Assembly (NCBI RefSeq): GCF_013911755.1
Contig: NZ_JACESP010000007.1
Location: forward strand, 1 to 64,000
Source of the DNA: Sphingosinicella sp.
GTDB lineage: Bacteria; Pseudomonadota; Alphaproteobacteria; Sphingomonadales; Sphingomonadaceae
Reading direction: 5' to 3'
Length of the DNA: 64,000 nucleotides
Part shown: positions 63,686 to 64,000 of the stretch, piece by piece
How the letters are laid out: every line of letters starts with the position of its first letter
Numbering within the stretch: the first letter of the stretch is position 1
Position numbers and translations under genes: made by a program
Notes under the pieces: generated by a model
Told to the model about the DNA's origin: nothing
Seen by the model: the letters and a program-made list of their open reading frames with translations, nothing else
The model's database searches: none

Positions 63686-64000
63686 TCAGGCTAGGGGCGG
63701 TTCCGTCGGTTGGTCCGGCGTCAGTGAGAGAAGCACCGTGGCTTCTCCCGGCCAGAGAATTTTCCTGCTAAAAAAGGCGAGCTCGGCGGCATCCCTCGCA
63801 TCACCTACCACCGTCATGGGACAATGGATATGATGCGCGATTGGTTGCAATTTGTCGGTAGCGCCATCCTGCGGGGATTGTTCATGGTCATCTATATGAT
63901 GCGCGCCCGCAACTTGAACGAATTCCACTCCAAGACCACGCTGCTCGTCATGGGCTTCTACGGGCGTGTGAAGTCCGGCGCACAACACCGAAAACAGAAC
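63686..64000 (-). CDS. Small His-rich exported protein (5' end beyond window)
   Basis: The frame is open from the right edge to a stop at 63686, 104 codons visible. The N-terminal residues look like the end of a signal peptide (FSVLCAGLHTPVEA). The mature part has AGAHHIDDHEQS and IAHHIHCPMTVV, an arrangement of His, Asp and Cys as in the small proteins at 912-1325 and 60003-60329, and a Pro-rich end. It precedes the ruined czc operon on the same strand. A start may lie outside the window. Confidence 0.6.
   Translation of the reverse strand, partial: VLFSVLCAGLHTPVEAHDEQRGLGVEFVQVAGAHHIDDHEQSPQDGATDKLQPIAHHIHCPMTVVGDARDAAELAFFSRKILWPGEATVLLSLTPDQPTEPPLA

Overview
The window comes from a high-GC alphaproteobacterium, most likely of the order Sphingomonadales. 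Pointers are a GTTC-N7-GTTC LexA box in front of an imuA-imuB-dnaE2 mutagenesis cassette, an OlsB-type ornithine-lipid acyltransferase, a Tat-exported OpgG/OpgH pair, a large carboxypeptidase-regulatory-domain TonB receptor, and sphingomonad-style czc/cus metal modules. No rRNA gene, intact tRNA gene or CRISPR array is visible, and the genus cannot be fixed from the sequence.

Layout. (1) Positions 1-3022 are the right end of a genomic island: a czcC-like outer-membrane gene running off the left edge, a small His-rich exported protein, a tyrosine integrase, and a 3' tRNA-Arg(CCG) fragment that marks the attachment site. (2) Positions about 3.0-28.5 kb look like chromosomal backbone: two GNAT acetyltransferases with a MarR regulator, serine dehydratase, a flavodoxin-fold oxidoreductase, a beta-lactamase-fold hydrolase, OlsB, the SOS mutagenesis operon imuA-imuB-dnaE2, an autotransporter with 192-bp repeats, an SdpR/SdpI-like pair, a DUF454 protein, osmoregulated periplasmic glucan genes opgG-opgH, and an apparent phytate-use operon (TonB receptor, metallophosphatase, beta-propeller phytase). 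(3) From 28.49 kb to the right edge lies a second island, starting with a 3' tRNA-Gly(GCC) fragment and a second tyrosine integrase.

The second island has a plasmid/ICE-like backbone (DUF736, MucR, a ParB-like protein, DUF2958), followed by metal and metalloid resistance. It carries arsR-arsC-acr3-arsH, a copper/silver cusCBAF operon preceded by two small Cys/Met-rich exported proteins, a PbrR/ZntR-like MerR regulator divergent from a CDF transporter with a textbook 19-bp-spacer operator, and a cytochrome c-FTR1 permease with a Fur-like site. Then come an N-terminally damaged AraC regulator, a methyltransferase, a small basic exported protein, a dsbA-dsbB-SRPBCC operon, a P1B-4 metal-export ATPase, a second CDF transporter, a DUF305 protein and a czcCBA operon with a His-rich leader protein. 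The right end holds an ECF sigma factor overlapping a degenerate nucleotidyltransferase, a nucleotidyltransferase-HEPN fusion, a small lipoprotein, and the scar of a third czc operon: the head of czcC joined out of frame to the tail of czcA, again behind a His-rich leader.

Together the island genes cover cytoplasmic export (P1B-4 ATPase, CDF, Acr3), periplasm-to-outside efflux (Cus and Czc RND pumps), periplasmic chaperoning or buffering (CusF, DUF305, small His- or Cys/Met-rich proteins), reduction (ArsC), thiol oxidation (DsbA/B) and metal-sensing regulators. Coding regions were read from the supplied sequence. Functional assignments come from family motifs recognised by eye; no database search was run.
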